Shown here one piece after another: positions 8,034 to 11,035 of a stretch of DNA of 11,035 nucleotides. Within the stretch, counting starts at the first letter, position 1; each line of letters starts with the position of its first letter. Both the position numbers and the translations under genes were made by a program. Source of the stretch: Gammaproteobacteria bacterium. GTDB taxonomy: Bacteria; Pseudomonadota; Gammaproteobacteria; UBA1113. Where the stretch lies: contig JAIELR010000041.1 in assembly GCA_019752835.1 (NCBI GenBank), forward strand, positions 1-11,035, read 5' to 3'. The notes below the pieces were generated by a model. That model was not told the DNA's origin. It was given only the letters and a program-made list of their open reading frames with translations, and made no database searches.

Positions 8034-11000
8034 TTAAGTGGAAAATTGATTATCCACTGGTGATTCTACATAATGCCAGGACCCTGATGCTGCCACATCA
8101 ATTTGAGTTGATGCTGTACTAAATAAACGTTGTGAATGTATTGATTGCTGCAATTTTTTTGGAGGATTAACATACCTTCGCAACTGGGCATTTTCTTTTT
8201 TTAGCTGAATGACTTTTGATTCTAGCATATCAATATTTGCTAACAACGTTTCGAGATTAATATTCATTTTATTCGGGAATAACCTATCAATCTGACTCGG
8301 TTGATTAAGTTTACGAGCCAAATCGAGAGGCGTTTCCTGATGATGAGAAGATGTTTTAGTCGTGCGTAACTGTTCGTACTGAGCTAAATAGTCCACCACC
8401 TCAGTATGATTGAATAATACCGCCAGATGTAACGCGGTATACCCATTGGTAGTTCTTCCCTCTATATACCCTGGAAGAGCAACGAGACGTTTAACCTCTT
8501 CCAAGTTACCAGCCTGTGCTGCCTGCAATAAAGAGGGCCATGTTTCAATTAACTCTTCGTTGACAAAAAAATTGGTTTTTTCTTTTAAGGGCTTTTTTAA
8601 CTCAACAAAATCTTGAATAGCTTGTATTTTTTCAATACTTTCTTCTGACAACTGCATAGCGGCATGAGCATTTGATTTGGAATTTATGGTCCCTTGAAAG
8701 GCCGTTTTTCGGTATTTGGCCCGTAAATAGCAAGGTTCCTCGCCCCTAAACCATGTATAGAGTTCATGAGGGTTCAGCAAGTGCTTAGGATCGATCAATT
8801 GCCAGCGGTGCTGTAACCCCACTTGCCAATTTTTGACTGAACAATTGCCTACTGTTTGAAGACTGCGAGAGGAATATTGTTGCGCTGTTTGCTGAGCATC
8901 CAGAAAAACGCATGCTGGCAATTTTTTCAAATCATCGTAAATGGCTGTGAGAGCTTCGTTTTTACCCATCCATTTTGCCCTGACCAATCCATCCAGGTAA
9001 AGCCCATGATTATTAATGAATGATGCTCGCGGTATCCGAAAAATGGCCGGATATACTCGGTTGGAATTATCAGCATGAAAATGATGCCGTAGGGCTCCAT
9101 TCGGAGAGGTTATGCCATCGCCCAAATTATCCACACGAAATAGCAAATAATCTTGCTCCGCTATTTTTTGACGCTCAATATTCATGTAAACAGCGTGACC
9201 ACATTGTTTATCAATAACATTTCCAGCAAATCCAGTGGGATAGATATAGTTTTCACCTTCCTTTAAATCGTTAATTTTGCTTGCTAAATTTTGAACTTGC
9301 GCCTGCCTCAACTGAAATAATGATAATTCCGACCCCCCTCTGTTCTCTTCTTCATCGACTAAACATTGATCCTGATAGGCTGACAAAGTTTCTAATGTAA
9401 GTACAAGCTCATCCGTTAATTTTTTCAACATTTCTTCTTTAGAAATAGATAAAAAAGATTTTTTGAGCTGCCCATGATGAATGCAAATCAGCATTTCAAA
9501 GAGGGTGCGCGAACGAAAAGCAAGCGCTTTATTGATCGTAAATCCTTCAAATTTATATTTCAAGCTATGGGGTGCCGTTTGAAATTCGCCCTGCAAAGAA
9601 TGCAAATGTCCAATGTAAACCCACAAATCCTCTATCATCATTTTAGAAAAAGGCATACCGATCAAGCGCCCTACATGATGATCCAATACTCTTTGATCAG
9701 AAGCAAAATGCTCAAAATCACCGCCATGTTGGTGCAAGGCGGCGTTTAATTGTGCGCTCACCCAACTGGAAGGAAATCTACGCCGATTCGCTAATAAGAG
9801 CGCCTCTATCAATCTCCGAAAATCTTTATTTTCTAGCTTTTGGCTTAAAGAAAGTGGTGTTTGATAATATTGGTTGCTTATATTGAGCTCGCTACCTTCC
9901 TCAACCAAGCGAGTTGCAATAAAGTGAGCAGTTAGCTCTTGCTCTGGTAACATGTTTTTACTCACAACAAGGGGGGAGGAAAGTAAACTATGTAGAGGGG
10001 TGTTGCCTTCTTTATTTTGTACGTAGACAGAGGCCCTAACCGTTTTATCCAATAACTGGATAACATTGTTTAGATTTAATTGGGTACATGCGTGATGAAG
10101 TGGGGTATTGCCTTGCGGGTCAGGCCAATAAAGATGTTTCGAATGTTGTAAAAAATTCGAAACAGCACTTCCCTCTGGTGCGAGTTGCTCTGCATCTTGC
10201 TTGTCAAAATTGGCTGCAGTTACATCCGCACCCGCCTGTATTAACGCTCTAAATGTTTCCAGATGCTCGTATGTTACCGCAAGCAATATAGGTGTATTCC
10301 CCTCAGTATCACGGTACTCCAAAAAACTCCAATCACTTTCAATGAGTTTGAGCAGCTCGGTCGTATTACCCTCCCTTGCGTAGAGATGAACAAGCTTGGG
10401 CACAGATATTTTGAGCGATTCTTGAAGGGAAGATTTAGTTAAAATGGACTTTGACAAGATCTTGATGTTGCCCTTAAAGGATTCCAAGAGGGTAAGCCCT
10501 TTTAACTCAATGTAAGGAAGACCTTGGGACTGACGAAAAATGGTGGCAGTACATAAGATTTGCTGTTGTTCGGGTGTTAATCGAGTATCTTCAAGGTTAA
10601 TTTCTTTAAGATTGACATGCGTTTTAATCAGCTCCAGTACATGCTCCAATCCGAGCTCTCCTAATTCAATTCCATTTAGTGAGAGTATATGTAACGTACT
10701 TGTCGGAGCTGTTGCTTGAAGTGCATCTAAAATGCGTTCAATACGCGCAGCAGTCAGTGATGGCGCTGGCGGCTCTAGGATCTCAATCACGCCATTAGAA
10801 TATCCACTCACGATACATCCATTTGATAAAGGAGCGAGCCAGCGCACCGTATCAAGATGATTATCAAGCTCGTCCTCTAGGCCATCTGTCTTTTCAAAAC
10901 ACTCACTATTATCGAGATCCCAGATCCTGAGGGTTCCACTATAATTTCCACTTACCACACGACCATCTTGTAGCACAGTGAGACAGCTGAGGTAGCTCTT

Positions 11001-11035
11001 CTCTATGCGAGAGGCTTGAAGGAATTGATATTGAC
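8034..11035 (-). CDS. WD40/LRR/ankyrin protein with cysteine-protease-like domain, 5' truncated
   Basis: The frame is open to the window edge, so the start is missing. The GTG at 10976 lies inside a WD40 repeat and is not the true start. Numbering the 999 visible residues from the first full codon (11033): WD40 blades at 20-42 (DGRVVSGNYSGTLRIWDL) and 59-88; one leucine-rich repeat unit at about 112-155; ankyrin repeats at about 241-274, 308-340, 343-385 and 389-405; a middle domain at about 420-800; ankyrin repeats at 840-910 (GYTALHLAV, then ETPLDLA); and a short coiled coil at 926-957. The middle domain holds GHAVYM (H613), LFRVDNLGDG (D635) and QTVGNC (C731). This His-Asp-Cys order recalls circularly permuted papain-like proteases and is my inference. 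Legionella AnkH is a known precedent for ankyrin repeats joined to a cysteine-protease-like fold. The tail is polar (SPVDNQFST). A secreted, host-acting effector is likely but not proven. Confidence 0.87.
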   Translation of the reverse strand, partial: QYQFLQASRIEKSYLSCLTVLQDGRVVSGNYSGTLRIWDLDNSECFEKTDGLEDELDNHLDTVRWLAPLSNGCIVSGYSNGVIEILEPPAPSLTAARIERILDALQATAPTSTLHILSLNGIELGELGLEHVLELIKTHVNLKEINLEDTRLTPEQQQILCTATIFRQSQGLPYIELKGLTLLESFKGNIKILSKSILTKSSLQESLKISVPKLVHLYAREGNTTELLKLIESDWSFLEYRDTEGNTPILLAVTYEHLETFRALIQAGADVTAANFDKQDAEQLAPEGSAVSNFLQHSKHLYWPDPQGNTPLHHACTQLNLNNVIQLLDKTVRASVYVQNKEGNTPLHSLLSSPLVVSKNMLPEQELTAHFIATRLVEEGSELNISNQYYQTPLSLSQKLENKDFRRLIEALLLANRRRFPSSWVSAQLNAALHQHGGDFEHFASDQRVLDHHVGRLIGMPFSKMMIEDLWVYIGHLHSLQGEFQTAPHSLKYKFEGFTINKALAFRSRTLFEMLICIHHGQLKKSFLSISKEEMLKKLTDELVLTLETLSAYQDQCLVDEEENRGGSELSLFQLRQAQVQNLASKINDLKEGENYIYPTGFAGNVIDKQCGHAVYMNIERQKIAEQDYLLFRVDNLGDGITSPNGALRHHFHADNSNRVYPAIFRIPRASFINNHGLYLDGLVRAKWMGKNEALTAIYDDLKKLPACVFLDAQQTAQQYSSRSLQTVGNCSVKNWQVGLQHRWQLIDPKHLLNPHELYTWFRGEEPCYLRAKYRKTAFQGTINSKSNAHAAMQLSEESIEKIQAIQDFVELKKPLKEKTNFFVNEELIETWPSLLQAAQAGNLEEVKRLVALPGYIEGRTTNGYTALHLAVLFNHTEVVDYLAQYEQLRTTKTSSHHQETPLDLARKLNQPSQIDRLFPNKMNINLETLLANIDMLESKVIQLKKENAQLRRYVNPPKKLQQSIHSQRLFSTASTQIDVAASGSWHYVESPVDNQFST

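Noticed and set aside
8010..8040. PmrA-type operator (tandem TTAAT) upstream of the coiled-coil/ankyrin gene
   Set aside because: Two TTAAT motifs are present on the minus strand, but they are 15 bases apart instead of the 11 expected for a PmrA box, and AT-rich DNA produces such motifs easily.
8034..10976. GTG at 10976 as the true start of the WD40/ankyrin gene
   Set aside because: The frame stays open upstream to the window edge, and the codon lies at the beginning of a WD40 blade, so it is an internal valine.

Overview
The window looks like an assembly contig from an AT-rich, host-associated gammaproteobacterium. Legionella or another member of Legionellales is the best guess. The evidence is three very large proteins (1195, 1126 and at least 999 residues) with eukaryote-like architectures (ankyrin, WD40 and leucine-rich repeats, long coiled coils) and no visible metabolic or housekeeping gene. 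This is typical of Dot/Icm (type IVB) effector loci. No secretion gene, taxonomic marker or rRNA is present, so the assignment is an inference.

Layout. Bases 1-18 are the 3' end of an Illumina adapter, so real sequence begins at 19. A possible tail of an upstream gene ends at 78. Gene 1 (89-3676, +) is a mostly helical protein of unknown family with an HEFTH zinc-protease-type motif and an internal duplication. An 847-base non-coding stretch (3677-4523) separates it from gene 2. It holds three copies of a 17-bp repeat and a 171-bp element with perfect 25-bp inverted ends, which look like remains of small mobile elements. Gene 2 (4524-7904, -) converges on gene 1. It encodes an N-terminal coiled coil, an ankyrin region, and a C-terminal domain resembling a CE-clan (Ulp1/YopJ-like) protease in which the catalytic His and Cys appear replaced. 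A good promoter and ribosome binding site precede it. Gene 3 (8034 to the window end, -) is cut at its 5' end. It reads WD40 repeats, a leucine-rich repeat, ankyrin repeats, a large middle domain with His/Asp/Cys motifs suggesting a circularly permuted papain-like cysteine protease, further ankyrin repeats, and a short coiled coil.

How they may work together. Genes 2 and 3 pair protein-binding repeats with a domain that looks protease-derived, and gene 1 carries a possible metalloprotease motif. The simplest reading is a cluster of secreted effectors that bind host proteins, some modifying them and one perhaps only binding. The motifs are seen directly in the sequence. Catalysis, secretion and joint function are inferred.
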